Positions 45,601-58,600 of a stretch of 64,000 nucleotides of DNA are shown here, one piece after another. The DNA comes from Lithobates sylvaticus (lineage: Eukaryota; Chordata; Amphibia; Anura; Ranidae). Made by a program: the position numbers and the translations under genes. Each line of letters begins with the position of its first letter. Position 1 is the stretch's first letter. The stretch lies in contig CM053028.1 in assembly GCA_028564925.1 (NCBI GenBank), positions 629,820,995-629,884,994 on the forward strand, given 5' to 3'. The notes beneath the pieces are model-generated. The model was given only the letters and a program-made list of their open reading frames with translations. It did no database searches and was not told the DNA's origin.

Positions 45601-46080
45601 ATAGGTTCGAAGAATGTACAATATGTCCATGCCAGAAAAACTACATGCTGTGACCCCGCCCATTTCCCATTAGTCTCCTATCAGTTCCGCTTAAGCCTAC
45701 TAAGCAGAGGATAACACAGGATTAAGCGTATTATTAGGTTTTAGAATTTTCGAGAGAACTGATTTGATAACTATGACATCATATTTCTTGCTAATAGTAT
45801 CTGGACTGATCCGTGGTTTATCGTTTCCGAAAATCGTACCAAAATCAGATATTTTAGGTATAATCTAAACCATTCTCTTATCTGAGAGTAACCAATGTAT
45901 AGAAGAGGAAGAAATTATAATTTGTCATTCTCAAGATGTACTTTCTGGCTGCCGTAATAACATTTTCAAAACAGCAGAATTGTTTTAGAAAGCCTTACAA
46001 ATGAGAAAAACGCCATATATTCTGGTGTAAATCGTATGGGTGTGACTCAGCCTTTTGCACATGAATGGTTTTCCATCAGG
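42617..46080. other. Intergenic animal DNA, no gene recognised
   Basis: AT-rich spacer between the H3 and H4 histone copies. It holds short homopolymers (A-run near 43284-43303), an AT-rich stretch listed separately, and an 11-base C-run at 45477-45487. No coding similarity, terminal repeats or RNA gene could be supported. Confidence 0.6.
43990..44113. repeat. AT-rich/(TA)n simple repeat
   Basis: Alternating TA and TATA-rich tracts, interrupted by short G/C positions. Ordinary microsatellite-like DNA. Confidence 0.85.
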
Positions 46081-46093
46081 TCAGCTCTGTCTC

Positions 46094-46103
46094 TATATAA
46101 AAA
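46094..46103 (+). promoter_or_regulatory. TATA box of the decayed H4 gene
   Basis: TATATAAAAA followed by GGAGGGCGAGCGG, about 80 bases before the H4-like reading. Histone-type leader text continues to it. Confidence 0.55.
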
Positions 46104-46173
46104 GGAGGGCGAGCGGAACAACCAGCTAATCCTCAGTGTTCTTCGCTTAGTAACAAAGGAGAGATGTATCGTC

Positions 46174-46528
46174 AAGTCTGGTCGCGGTAAAGGTAGGAGG
46201 GGTGTCTGGGCAAAGGAAGGCACAGCTATTTAGAGGCACAGAGAAGGTGGCTCCGGGTACGCAACATCCACGAGCATCAATCCTAACTCCGCCAATCCGT
46301 CGTTTGGCCCGGCAGAGGGCGGTTGTCCCAAGCGCATATACGAAAACTCATCCTATGTGGGGAAACCCGCTGAGTGATGAAAGTCTTCCTGGAGTATGTC
46401 ATCCGCGAACAGTGCCAGTCACCTACTCCGAGCACGCCAAGAGGACAGACCGTCCACCGGCCATGGATGGTCGTCCTATGCTCTCAAACGCCCGGGCCGG
46501 CACTCTCTAGACGGAGTCGGAGGCTTAA
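46174..46528 (+). pseudogene. Decayed histone H4
   Basis: Starts with SGRGKGRRGV, matching the H4 N-terminus, but the initiator position reads AAG. Later matches: IRRLARQRAV for IRRLARRGGV (about 46288-46325), VTYSEHAKRTDRP for VTYTEHAKRKTV (about 46416-46460), and the end NARAGTL...GVGG for RQGRTLYGFGG. The middle is out of frame and shows many substitutions as well as indels, unlike the bacterial part, so this is true decay. A degraded 3' stem-loop is visible at about 46571-46597 (CCCATGTGCTCAGTGGCCACCCA-like). Host histone gene relic from an old cluster shared with H3, H2A and H2B here. Confidence 0.85.
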
Positions 46529-46599
46529 ACCCTCATAGCACACCTACCACACGTCACCGAAACAAGAAAGAGCGCCCATGTGCTCAGTGGCCACCCATA

Positions 46600-47890
46600 C
46601 TTCTCAATAAAATACAAAGAGCTGTCTATAACTCATTATCTGTACATTTCTTCTGGGGTTTATAAACATTTTAAGTATTTGGGATAAGGATGTTAATGTT
46701 TGACTATACATACAACATCGTACGAGTTGCACGATTTCCTATTAGGATGAAATACCAACCGATCTGTCTTACATTTTATCTAATTTGTATCTTGTTTTTT
46801 GATTGTAGAGCTTGTTGTTCACTCCATTTAAACGCCACGTATGGAGAGACCTAAGAACAGGGAAAACCGACCTGATGTTCCAAACATGAACAATGTGTTT
46901 TGTTGCAATTGATTGTACAGTTTTATCATGGCGGTGTTTCCGATTACTGCCAGTCACCTCACATAGTCTTTATAGACATATCTGTAACCGCGCTCACATT
47001 GTAAAGGATGAAGAACTAACATCTATGCGCGTGCCATAAACTGACTATGTCTTTAGTTTTGATATTTTTTGATCCTTTATTTTCCGACATAAGAGGGAAG
47101 ATAGACGTCCATTCACACTAATAGTGTGGATATACCGGAGGAAGTCTTGGCGGTATATATAAAAAGGGCGGCACAATTTGGAAGATCTTGGCCGGACAGC
47201 CAGCAATCTCTCCTTTGATCAGAGGAGATGAAAACACGTTGTTCAGGAGGCTCATTGTAATGATCTCCGGAGCAAGAACAAAGAATAAGTCGGACGGTTT
47301 TACCATTTCCAGTGTATTTATTTTGTGGGAATTTAAACTTGTGAAAAGGGGGGTCTAATAGGTGTGAGTGTCCGGTGTCAGATAGACGGTGAGATGATGG
47401 GTTTTTTAACACAAATCTATCGAATTCCGGAGGGAAGGAGATCAGTGTCTCAGCGCTTGTGTGTATAATAGGAACTCTTAAAGGATGCGAGGAGAGTGAT
47501 TGAAGTGGGTCCCTGTAATGATGAACACATTGCTCTTTAAAACTGACAGAAAATCGATCCCAACATGTCTTAACTACTAACACATTGTCCCCCTTCGGGT
47601 TCACATCTTATAGAGAGAACCATTTTATTTCTCAACAAAACAATACAAAAGATAATAGTTGGCGTCTATTTTTTAATCAATCCTCCCGATGACAATGTAT
47701 GAGCGCGAGTCTTTCTGAATATACTACTCAATGTGGTGAGAATGTCTCCTGAACACGTGTTTTGTGAATAACACAACAAAATGTTTGTTTTTACAGTAAA
47801 CTATGTAACACATTAAAAATTGTGTGTATATATATATATAAAAAAACAGAGGATAGAAAACCAAACAATGGTGTGTGCCGCTCTTTGTAT
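46600..47890. other. Spacer between H4 and H2A relics
   Basis: No gene recognised. A histone-like TATA motif TATATATAAAAAGGGCGG occurs on the + strand at about 47151-47168 with no histone reading after it. The rest is unassigned AT-rich DNA. Confidence 0.5.
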
Positions 47891-47954
47891 GGAAGGTGGG
47901 TGGCTCGAAGAAAGCCGTTTGTTGGGTAATAGAGGCGGTGAATTGTCGGGATTA

Positions 47955-48356
47955 TTACTTGGGTTCTTGGCGGCCTTTGTGGCTCTCGGTCTTCTTGGCA
48001 GCACACGGCCTGGAGTTGGGTCCAGAGACTCCTTCCCTGGGCGTATGTAACCTCCGCCCAGCAGCTTTGATCTCCTCGGTCGTTGCGGACAGCCAGCTGT
48101 GTGCGTGGGATGATGCGGGTCTTTCTTGTGTCCTCCCGAGGGCGGCGTTGCCGGCCAGCTCGAGGATCTCAGGCCGCAATCCACGAGACGCGGCCATATA
48201 GACGTGATCTCCGGCCCCCGACCTCGCTCGGCATAGTTGCCCTTCCTACAGCCGGCGGTGGACAACGACCGACTGGAACAGCAGACCACCCGGGATGAAC
48301 GGGTCCTTGCCTTGGAGAGCCCAACCTTGCCTCCTTGGTTTGCCGCGTCCTGACAT
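47955..48356 (-). pseudogene. Decayed histone H2A
   Basis: MSGRGK at 48356 matches the H2A start; further family text in shifting frames is RKGNYAERG (about 48225-48260), LELAGNAAL (about 48140-48170), and KKTESHKGRQEPK for KKTESHKAAKSK at the end, with a TAA at 47955. A degraded stem-loop (GGCTTTCTTCGAGCC, about 47899-47915) lies past the stop. Substitutions and indels are spread throughout. Divergent from the H2B relic, the usual H2A-H2B arrangement. Confidence 0.87.
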
Positions 48357-48598
48357 GGTAACTGATGAACGGGTTAAATACACTGTATAATAATAACACC
48401 CCACAGCCACTCCCCCTTTTTTCATTTATACAACTCAGTGCACTGACGTCACCGCTGTGATCGGTCATTTTGAATGCAGCCGAAGGTGCCCTGACTTGTC
48501 CTCTAAACCAATCTGTAAAAAGAAAAGAAAAAGCCTGACGTCCCTCCCATCAAATGACTGAATCCCTCCAATAGAATTGTGAGGAGGGATGAGGCTCA

Positions 48599-48606
48599 TT
48601 TGCATA
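48599..48606 (+). promoter_or_regulatory. H2B octamer element
   Basis: ATTTGCAT, the Oct-1 site diagnostic of H2B promoters, about 90 bases before the H2B relic and preceded by CTC as in typical H2B genes. Still perfect although the gene is decayed. Confidence 0.75.
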
Positions 48607-48692
48607 GACGTCTATTATAGCAGCACACGAAGGGCGGCTCCAGCACATTTATCCCCTTCTCAGAGCGGAGGAAATATTATTAACACCTTAAC

Positions 48693-49082
48693 AAGCCTGA
48701 ACCACCCAGTCAGCCCCGGCGCCCAAGAAGGGCTCCATAGAAACCGTGACCAAGATCCAGAAGAAGGACGGCAAAGAAGCGGAGGAAGAGCCGGAAGGAG
48801 AGTTATGCCATCTACGTGTACAAGGAGCTCAACAGGTCCACACCCGACACCGCAACTCGTCCAAGCCATGGGCATCATGAACCCCTTCGTCAATGACATT
48901 CTACGAGCGCACATCTGCCGAGAATCTTCCCCCAGGCTCATTACAACAAGCGCCGCTCCATCACCTTTCCCGTGAGATCCAACCGCCGTCCGCCTCCCTC
49001 CTGCCCGGAAGCTGGCCAGCACGCCGTCTCCGCGGGCACCAAGCCGCATCCAAGTACACAAGGAAAAACCAGCGCCAAGTAA
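48693..49082 (+). pseudogene. Decayed histone H2B
   Basis: The sequence after the initiator position (AAG) encodes PEPPSQPRRPRRAP-like then GRQRSG text equivalent to KKDGKKRRK; MGIMNPFVNDI (about 48867-48900) matches MGIMNSFVNDI; REIQP and LLPG (about 48970-49005) match REIQTAVRLLLPG, and SAK is followed by TAA at 49080-49082. Codons are scattered over several frames with many substitutions. A degraded 3' stem-loop remains at about 49123-49146. Divergent from the H2A relic. Confidence 0.87.
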
Positions 49083-49149
49083 TCCCTCCCCCATCCCCCA
49101 TCTCATCCCAACACAAGACACAAAGGCACATTCCAAGAGCCACCACCAT

Positions 49150-49990
49150 TTCCATCAATGAGCCTGTCATCAAGTTTTAACCTGCCATTCTTTAACCCAT
49201 TAGAAATGACGAATCAACAGATTATCATAAGATCAGGTTGAACAATCTGAAGGCAAGTTATCATTTGAGGATGTTTATAGGTTGGAAAAAACCATCCAAA
49301 CTAAAAGCTAGTTTTCTACATTCCCTTTACATGGCATTCTTCACTTATTCCATTTATCCCATCCATTTTCACAGACTAACTGGAGGATCGGAATTTGTAT
49401 AAAATTTGGTCGGCTAGTGGCAACAAACCATCCATCACATGTATATCATCCCCCAACTCCGTACACAAGCATGATATAACCAAAATGACCACAAGGTGGC
49501 AGAGCTGAATAAAGAAAACATCTATGCCGCACTCACACAATGTAACAATAAAAGATCCTCCACACTCTCCCCTTACATTGTTACCATAATCTGAAAAGAT
49601 GAAGTTGAGAAATTCGTGGTGTTCACTACACCACACACATTGGGGGCAGAACAAGAAAAATAAACATTGTTAATCTACTCAATCAGGCCAGTCAAATGTT
49701 TATCTAATTCAAATCAAACCGCTGATACAATGTAACAAAGATAAAGCCATAGCTGCCTGATCGGTAAATGACACAAAATTAATACAAGTATCAGCTACAT
49801 CAAATCTATCACCATACAACCTCGGACGAAGCACACATGTCTTTATAGAAGTAACAGATAGAAAATTGCCCCTCGGACAGGTCGTGTATTATCACCCTTA
49901 CTAATAGACTACACATTTTAGAGGTGAACTTACACATCCATCTCCAATCCTGAAACCATCACCCCCACTCAGAAAGCTTTTAAATTGTAT
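49150..49990. other. Spacer between H2B relic and hAT element
   Basis: AT-rich DNA without recognisable coding, RNA or repeat signature. Confidence 0.5.
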
Positions 49991-50835
49991 TATCTCATTC
50001 GAGACACCCCCGGGTTCGGTTCGAACCAGAACCTTCGAACGACCGAAAGTTCGCGCGAATTTTCGAACCCTATACGTTATAATGGACGCGAACGTTCGAA
50101 ATCAAAAGTGCTAATTACAACGGCCAATATGCATGTTAATGTCATAAAACAGGTTTGGGGACCCGGGTCCTGCCCCAGGGGACATATATCAATGCAAAAA
50201 GAACTTTTAAAAACTAACGTTTTTTCGGGAGCAGTCATTTTAATGATGCATAAAGTGAAAAAAAAAAAGTGAAATTTTCCTTTAAATATGGTACCTGGGG
50301 GGTGTCTAAAGTATGCCTGTGAAGTGGCATGTGTTTCCCGTGTTTAGAACTGTCCTTGCACAAAATGACATTTGTAAAGGAAAAAAAGAAGCCATTTAAA
50401 ACCACTTGCGGCTTTAGGTTTGTTCTTAAGTAGAATCTGAACAGGTACATTATGAAGTGTAGCTCCATCCCAAAAAAATCTATTTTTAAGCTTTTTGGAG
50501 AACATAGGGAGGGGTTATCACCCCTGTAACATTTGCTGTCTTTGCACATCTGTTCAGAACATGTCACCTCACTTTCCGTCCCAATGACAAATGTTTTTGG
50601 AAAAGTGGGGTTTTAATTGAAACAAGGATTGGTGATAAAGTATCAGTAGAGAGGAGATACCTTTTTCCCAAATTAAATCTAACAGGATAGAATTTCCCTT
50701 CCTAGGGGTAGATTTCCTCTCACTTCCTGTTTTCTCTTTCCATTTGCAAGTAGGAGTCGTTTGTAAGTTGGATGTTTGAAAGTAGGGGCCTGGCGTATAT
50801 ACTCTGCAGAAATTTGCCCTATTAGATGTTGGTGT

Positions 50836-52256
50836 AGCCACAAGACTGGTGGGCACAGGAATGGGCCCTGCTGTGAGTTAATAGATCAAGATTTGTAATT
50901 GCATGCACCTGTTGAACAGGGCAGAAAAATTGGGGGTGGTGGTGGTGGTGGTGGACGGTTTTGCCACAAGACTGTAAGCTCTCACAGTTACTCTTGGTGG
51001 GCGCAGGAATGGGCCCTGCTGTGAGTTATTAGATCAAGATTTGTAATTGCAAGCACCTGATGAACAGGGCAGAAAAATTGGGCCTTTGGCGGTGGTGGTG
51101 GACGGTGTTGCCACAAGACTGTAGGCTCTCCTCATAGTTACTCTTGGTGGGCGCAGGAATGGGCCCTGCTGTGAGTTATTAGATCAAGATTTGTAATTGC
51201 AAGCACCTGATGAACAGGGCAGAAAAATTGGGCCTTTGGCGGTGGTGGTGGACGGTGTTGCCACAAGACTGTAGGCCCTCATAGTTACTCTTGGTGGGCG
51301 CAGGAATGGGCCCTGCTGTGAACTATTAGATCAAGATTTGTAATTACCCGCCCCTGTTAAACAGGGCTGAAAAAATTGTGCCTTAGGCGGTGGTGGTGCA
51401 CGGTGGTGCCACAACACTGCAACCCCTCACAGATACTGTACTTGGAGCACAGCAGTCACACGTGTTGCGAAGCATTTTTTTTAAAAAATTGTAAGTACCC
51501 GCCCCTGTTAAACAGGGGCTGAAAAATTGTGCCTTAGGCACTGGTGCTGGTGCCACAACACTGCAACCCCTCACAGATACTGTACTTGGAGCACAGCAGT
51601 CACACGTGTTGCGAAGCATTTTTTTTAAAAAAATTGTAAGTACACGCCCCTGTTAAACAGGGGCTGAAAAATTGTGCCTTAGGCACTGGTGCTGGTGCCA
51701 CAACACTGCAACCCGGCCCTCACAGATACTGTACTTGGAGCACAGCAGTCACACGTGTTGCGAAGCATTTTTTTAAAAAATTGTAAGTACACGCCCCTGT
51801 TAAACAGGGGCTGAAAAATTGTGCCTTAGGCACTGGTGCTGGTGCCACAACACTGCAACGGCCCTCACAGATACTGTACTTGGAGCACAGCAGTCACACG
51901 TGTTGCGAAGCTACACCGCCCCTGTTAAACAGGGGCTGAAAAATTTGTGCCTTAGGCACTGGTGCTGGTGCCACAACACTGCAAACCCCTCACAGATACT
52001 GTACTTGGAGCACAGCAGTCACACGTGTTGCGAAGCATTTTTTTAAAAAAATTGTAAGTACACGCCCCTGTTAAACAGGGGCTGAAAAATTGTGCCTTAG
52101 GCACTGGTGCTGGTGCCACAACACTGCAACACCCCTCACAGATACTGTACTTGGAGCACAGCAGTCACACGTGTTGCGAAGCATTTTTTTTAAAAAATTG
52201 TAAGTACACGCCCCTGTTAAACAGGGGCTGAAAAATTGTGCCTTAGGCACTGGTGT
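50836..52256. repeat. Tandem array of about ten units of about 145 bp
   Basis: GCCACAA-G/C-ACTG marks unit starts near 50837, 50963, 51110, 51262, 51408, 51551, 51697, 51844, 51970 and 52115. The first four carry AGATCAAGATTTGTAATTGC and a GGTGGTGGTGG tract; the last six carry GATACTGTACTTGGAGCACA and the hairpin GCCCCTGTTTAACAGGGGC. The unit near 51300-51400 is a hybrid of both types. Lies between the transposase stop and the 3' end of the hAT element. Confidence 0.9.
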
Positions 52257-52363
52257 GGTGGCATGGATCATTGAGGAGGAGGAGGAGAGGATAGTCAGTG
52301 AACATAAGAGGACAGTCACTCAGCATCAGCATAGGCAGTCTTGAAGGGATGTGACATTAAAAA

Positions 52364-55300
52364 TTATTCGGTTATATCCGCCTCAGGTGCCTGGTAGCTG
52401 GTGGTGATCCAAGACTGATTCATTTTGATGAATGTCAGTCGATCAACCGAGGCGGTGGACAGGCGCACCCTATGATCAGTCACAAATCCTCCAGCAGCAC
52501 TGAATGTGCGTTCGGAAAGAACGCTGGAGGCAGGACAGGCCAGTAGCTCAATTGCATACTGTGCAAGCTCTGGCCAGTGATCCATCCTCAGGACCCAGTA
52601 AGCCAGAGGATTTTCGTGGGAAAGGTGTCCAAGTCTGACCTTGCCCCAAGGTATTCCTGCACCATGTATATCAGACGCTGGCGATGGTTGCTGGAACCGA
52701 TCATACCTTGGGGCTGCGGACTAAAAAATTGTCTGAACGCATCGGTCAGACGTCCACCTTCCCCACCGCTCCTTCTGCCACTGACCGAAGCCTCAGCAAC
52801 TCGTCGCCCAGGACCAGGAGTTTGTAGCCTCCCAGTTTCTGGGAACGCGTTGCACAGACCTTTCTGCAAGGCCTCCCTGAGATGTCTCATCCTCTGCTCC
52901 CTCTGCGACGGCAAGATAAGGTCCGCAACCTTACCCTTGTACCGCGGATCAAGGAGAGTGGCCAGCCAGTAATGGTCCCTCTCCTTGATCCGAAGAACAC
53001 GAGGATCCTTCCGCAGGCTTTGCAGGATCAGGGAGGCCATGCAGCGTAGGTTAGCTGAGGCATTCGGTCCGGAGTCTTCTGGGTCACTGAGGATGACATG
53101 ATCGCCAGCCACCTCCTCCCAGCCACGTACAAGTCCACTGGTTTGTTGGGACTGTACATCATCCCTAAAAGACTGCTGCTGCTGATGCTGAGTGCCAGGC
53201 TCCACCTCCATGCTCACACAATCCTCCTCCTCCTCCTCCTCCTCCTCCTCCTCATCCTCTTCCTGTGTGATGGGTGGGACAGAAGGAACACTGTCCGGAT
53301 AAAGGGGGCCTTGAGAGGCAAGGAAGTCCTCCTCTTCCTGCCTCTGTTCTGCCTCAAGTGCCCTGTCCATTATCCCACGCAGCGTATGCTCCAACAGGTG
53401 GACAAGAGGGACAGTGTCACTGATGCATGCACTGTCACTGCTCACCATCCTCGTGGCCTCCTCAAATGGTGAGAGGACAGTGCATGCATCCCTGATCATG
53501 CTCCACTGACGTGGGGAAAAAAAACCAAGCTCCCCTGACCCTGTCCTGGTGCCGTAGTCGCAAAGGTACTCATTGATGGCCCTCTGCTGCGTGTGCAGTC
53601 GCTGCAGCATGGCCAACGTTGAGTTCCACCTGGTGGGCATGTCACATATTAGGCGGTTCTTGGGCAGGTTCAGCTCCTTTTGCAGCTCAGTCAGCCGAGC
53701 ACTGGCATTATAAGATCGGCGGAAATGCACACAGACTTTCCTGGCCTGCCTCAGGACATCCTGTAAGCCTGGGAACCTGCCCAAGAACCGCTGCACCACC
53801 AGGTTGAGGACGTGAGCCATGCAGGGCACATGGGTGAGCTGCCCCTGTCGCAGGGCGGAGAGGAGGTTGGTGCCATTGTCAGAAACGACCATTCCTGGCT
53901 TAAGCTGACGTGGCGTCAACCACCTCTCGGCCTGCCCCTGCAGAGCTGCCAGAACCTCTGGCCCAGTGTGGCTCCTGTCCCCCAAACACACCAGCGCAAG
54001 CACGGCATGGCATCTTTTTGCCTGCGTACTTGCGTAGCCCCTTGTACGCCTACGGAGCACCGCTGGTTCCAAGGACAGAGCACTGGAGGAAGAAGAAGAG
54101 GAGGGGGTGGAGGAGAGAGGTGTGTCACAACCAGTAGCAGTAGTAGCGTTTTGGAGGCGTGGTGGCGGAACAACCTCCAACACTACTGCACCTTGTCCTG
54201 CATCCCTCCCAGCTGCCAATAGAGTGACCCAATGGGCCGTGAAAGAAAGGTACCGTCCCTGTCCATGCCTGCTGGACCATGAGTCAGCGGTAATATGCAC
54301 CTTACCGCTGACCGCCCTGTCCAGCGAGGCATGGACATTGCCCTCCACATGCCGGTAGAGAGACGGAATCGCTTCCGCGAGAAAAAGTGGCGTTTGGGAA
54401 CCTGCCACTGAGGAACCGCACATTGAACAAACTCACGGAAGGGGGCCGAGTCTACCAACTGAAAAGGCAGCAGTTGAAGTGCTAGCAATTTAGCAAGGCT
54501 AGCATTCAACCGCTGGGCATGTGGATGGCTGGGAGTGTACTTCTTTCTACGGTCCAGCAGCTGGGGCAGGGAAATTTGCCTGCTGCAATCGGACGTCGGT
54601 GTACTGCAAGTACTTGGTTGTGACACACCTAATTCTACACCTTCAGTCCTCTCAGAGCAGCTTTCAGAGAGGACTGAAGGTGTAGTGGGGATGGAGATCC
54701 CAGCTGAGGAGGAGCAAGGAGAGGTCCGCTTAGTTCTTTGGTGTGGGTCTTTTATGTGTGCCTGCCAACGAGCTGCATGGCAGGTCGCCATATGTCTGGT
54801 CATGCTTGTCGTGCCCAAGCGGCTGATGTTTTGGCCACGCGAGATACGCTTGAGACAAATATTGCAAATAGCAGTGGTGCGATCTGCTGCACTCGTCTCA
54901 AAAAAGGCCCACACCAAAGAACTTTTCTGATAACGTGCAGAGGCAGCGCCCTGCACAGGCGGAGCTCTGCGGTGTTGTACAGTTGCTGTGCTGGCCTCTA
55001 CCTGGCCTCCAGGGGGCATCCTGCCTCGTTGGACATGTGACGCCGCATCCTCCTCCTCCTCGTCCTCCTCCTCATCCTCTCTCCCTTGAGGCACCCACGT
55101 GGAGTCAGTGACCTCATCATCCCCTCCCTCTTCACCACTAGAGCAAACCTGGCAGTAAGCTGCAGCTGGTGGAACAGTACTGCCAGATTCCTCAAGCTGG
55201 GTATCGTCATCCGAGCCTTCGAATCGTTGGGCATCCTCCTGGAGCATGTACCCAACACTGTGCTCAAAGAGTTCGGGGGACTCCTCAGGAGGACATGGTG

Positions 55301-55591
55301 GGTCTAGGGAAGGGGTGGCTGATGATGCTCTGTCAGTACCCTGAGCCTGGGTGAGAGAGGATGAGGAGGATGAGGAGGGCTTGGTCATCCATTCTACCAA
55401 GCCTTCAGCATGATGCGGCTCCACATGTCCAGCTGCCGAAAACAAAGACGCGCGTGTCCCATGGCCACGTGCTGATGACGATGCACGACCACGTCCACGT
55501 CCACGGCCACGTCCACTAGAAACAGAGCCTGCCCTGCCCTGTGTTCTTGGCTCTGCACGCTGCTGCCTCCCCTTGGCGGTCTTCCAGCCAT
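52364..55591 (-). CDS. hAT transposase with BED zinc finger and hATC domain
   Basis: RNase-H-like DDE transposase of the hAT superfamily. MAGRPPRGGSSV starts at 55591, then a frame change and an Arg-Gly-rich GRGRGRGR stretch (about 55480-55520), an acidic region (DEEEDEEEED, about 55035-55070), and a BED finger AICNICLKRISRG...MTRHMATCH with C-C-H-H ligands (about 54780-54875). The catalytic core shows VHITADSWSS (about 54285-54315), VVSDNGTNLLSAL (about 53850-53890), CMAHVLNLVVQRFLG (about 53775-53820) and DMPTRWNSTLAMLQRL (about 53595-53640). The hATC domain reads YWVLRMDHWPELAQYAIELL (about 52540-52600), ACPASSVLSERTFSAAGG (about 52470-52525). About 1070 residues. Only about three frameshifts (near 55515-55530, 54370-54390 and 52605-52625) and no scattered stops; these may be sequencing errors. 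Confidence 0.88.
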
Positions 55592-55603
55592 TGTCGGTAG
55601 TCC

Positions 55604-58600
55604 TGTGGGTGCTGCTGAGAAGAAATATATAGGAGCTCTGTGTATGCCACTAACACACTAGAAGTCCTATGGGTGCTTCTGCAAAGAAAATAGAGGAGCT
55701 CTGTGTGATGCCACTAACACACTAGAAGTCCTGTGGGTGCTTCTGCAAAGAAAATAGAGGAGCTCTGTGTGATGCCACTAACACACTAGAAGTCCTGTGG
55801 GTGCTTCTGCAAAGAAAATAGAGGAGCTCTGTGTGATGCCACTAACACACTAGAAGTCCTGTGGGTGCTTCTGAAGAAAATAGAGGAGCTCTGTGTGATG
55901 CCACTAACACACTAGAAGTCCTGTGGGTGCTGCTGCAAAGAAAATATAGGAGCTCTGTGTGATGCCACTAACACACTAGAAGTCCTGTGGGTGCTTCTGC
56001 AAAGAAAATAGAGGAGCTCTGTGTGATGCCACTAACACACTAGAAGTCCTGTGGGTGTGCTTAGCAAAGAAAATAGAGGAGCTCTGTGTGATGCCACTAA
56101 CACACTAGAAGTCCTGTGTGATGGTGCTTCTGCAAAGAAAATAGAGGAGCTCTGTGTGATGCCACTAACACACTAGAAGTCCTGTGGGTGCTTCTGCAAA
56201 GAAAATAGAGGAGCTCTGTGTGATGCCACTAACACACTAGAAGTCCTATGGGTGCTTCTGCAAAAAGAAAATAGAGGAGCTCTGTGTGATGCCACTAACA
56301 CACTAGAAGTCCTGTGGGTGCTTCTGCAAAGAAAATAGAGGAGCTCTGTGTGATGCCACTAACACACTAGAAGTCCTGTGGGTGCTTCTGCAAAAAGAAA
56401 ATATAGGAGCTCTGTGTGATGCCACTAACACACTAGAAGTCCTGTGGGTGGTGCTTCTGCAAAGAAAATAGAGGAGCTCTGTGTGATGCCACTAACACAC
56501 TAGAAGTCCTGTGGGTGCTTCTGCAAAGAAAATAGAGGAGCTCTGTGTGATGCCACTAACACACTAGAAGTCCTGTGGGTGCTTCTGAAAGAAAATAGAG
56601 GAGCTCTGTGTGATGCCACTAACACACTAGAAGTCCTGTGGGTGCTTCTGCAAAGAATATAGAGGAGCTCTGTGTGATGCCACTAACACACTAGAAGTCC
56701 TGTGGGTGCTTCTGCAAAGAAAATAGAGGAGCTCTGTGTGATGCCACTAACACACTAGAAGTCCTGTGGGTGCTTCTGCAAAGAAAATAGAGGAGCTCTG
56801 TGTGATGCCACTAACACACTAGAAGTCCTGTGGGTGCTTCTGCAAAGAAAATAGAGGAGCTCTGTGTGATGCCACTAACACACTAGAAGTCCTGTGGGTG
56901 CTTCTGCAAAGAAAATAGAGGAGCTCTGTGTGATGCCACTAACACACTAGAAGTCCTATGGGTGCTTCTGGGCAAAGAAAATATAGGAGCTCTGTGTGAT
57001 GCCACTAACACACTTCAAGTCCTATGGGTGCTTCTGGGCAAAAAAATATAGCTCTCTGTGTGATGGACTAACACACTTCAAGTCCTATGGGTGCTCTGGA
57101 AAAAAAATATAGGAGCTCTGTGTGATGGGACTAACACACTTCAAGTCCTATAGGTGCTTCTGGAAGAAAATATATAGCTCTGTGTGTGATGGGACTAACA
57201 CACTTCAAGTCCTATAGGTGCTTCTGGGAAGAAAATATAGGAGCTCTGTGTGATGGGACTAACACACTTCAAGTCCTATAGGTGCTTCTGGGAAAAAAAT
57301 ATAGCTCTGCTCTGTGTGATGGACTAACACACTTCAAGTCCTATAGGTGCTTCTGGGAAAAAATATAGCTCTCTCTGTGTGATGGGACTAACACACTTCA
57401 AGTCCTATAGGTGCTTCTGGAAAAAATATAGCTCTGTGTGTGATGGGACTAACACACTTCAAGTCCTATAGGTGCTTCTGGGAACAAAATATAGCTCTGT
57501 GTGTGTGATGGGACTAACACACTTCAAGTCCTATAGGTGCTTCTGGGAACAAAATATAGCTCTGTGTGATGGGACTAACACACTTCAAGTCCTATAGGTG
57601 CTTCTGGGAAAAATATATGATCTCTGTGTGTGATGGGACTAACACACTTCAAGTCCTATAGGGTGCTTCTGGGAATGGGACTAAAACTTCAATAGGTGCT
57701 TGAGCTCTGTGTGATGGGACTAACACACTTCAAGTCCTATAGGTGCTTCTGGGAACAAAATAAAGCTCTGTGAGTGTGATGGGACTAACACACTTCAAGT
57801 CCTATAGGTGCTTCTGGGAAGAAAATATAGCTCTGTGAGTGATGGGACTAACACACTTCAAGTCCTATAGGTGCTTCTGGGAACTAAATATAGCTCTGTG
57901 TGTGTGATGGGACTAACACACTTCAAGTCCTATAGGTGCTTCTGGGAAGAAAATATAGCTCTGTGTGTGTGATGGGACTAACACACTTCAAGTCCTATAG
58001 GTGCTTCTGGGAACAAAAAAATATAGCTCTGTGTGTGATGGGACTAACACACTTCAAGTCCTATAGGTGCTTCTGGGAACAAAATATAGCTCTGTGTGTG
58101 ATGGGACTAACACACTTCAAGTCCTATAGGTGCTTCTGGGAACAAAATATAGCTCTGTGTGTGTGATGGGACTAACACACTTCAAGTCCTATAGGTGCTT
58201 CTGGGAAAAAATATAGCTCTGTGTGTGATGGGACTAACACACTTCAAGTCCTATAGCTGCTTCTGGGAACAAAATATAGCTCTGTGTGTGTGATGGGACT
58301 AACACACTTCAAGTCCTATAGGTGCTTCTGGGAACAAAATATAGCTCTCTGTGTGATGGGACTAACACACTTCAAGTCCTATAGGTGCTTCTGGGAACAA
58401 AAATATAGCTCTGTGTGTGATGGGACTAACACACTTCAAGTCCTATAGGTGCTTCTGGGAACAAAAATATAGCTCTGTGTGTGATGGGACTAACACACTT
58501 CAAGTCCTATAGGTGCTTCTGGGAAAAAATTATAGCTCTGTGTGTGTAATGGGACTAACACACTTCAAGTCCTATAGGTGCTTCTGGGAACAAAATATAG

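Noticed and set aside
47151-47168. Promoter of a further histone gene
   Set aside because: A histone-like TATA motif is present but no histone reading or stem-loop follows.
51383-52319. Cysteine-rich small protein family in the 145-bp array
   Set aside because: Short readings repeat because the DNA repeats; no signal peptide or conserved ends, and frames end in each unit.
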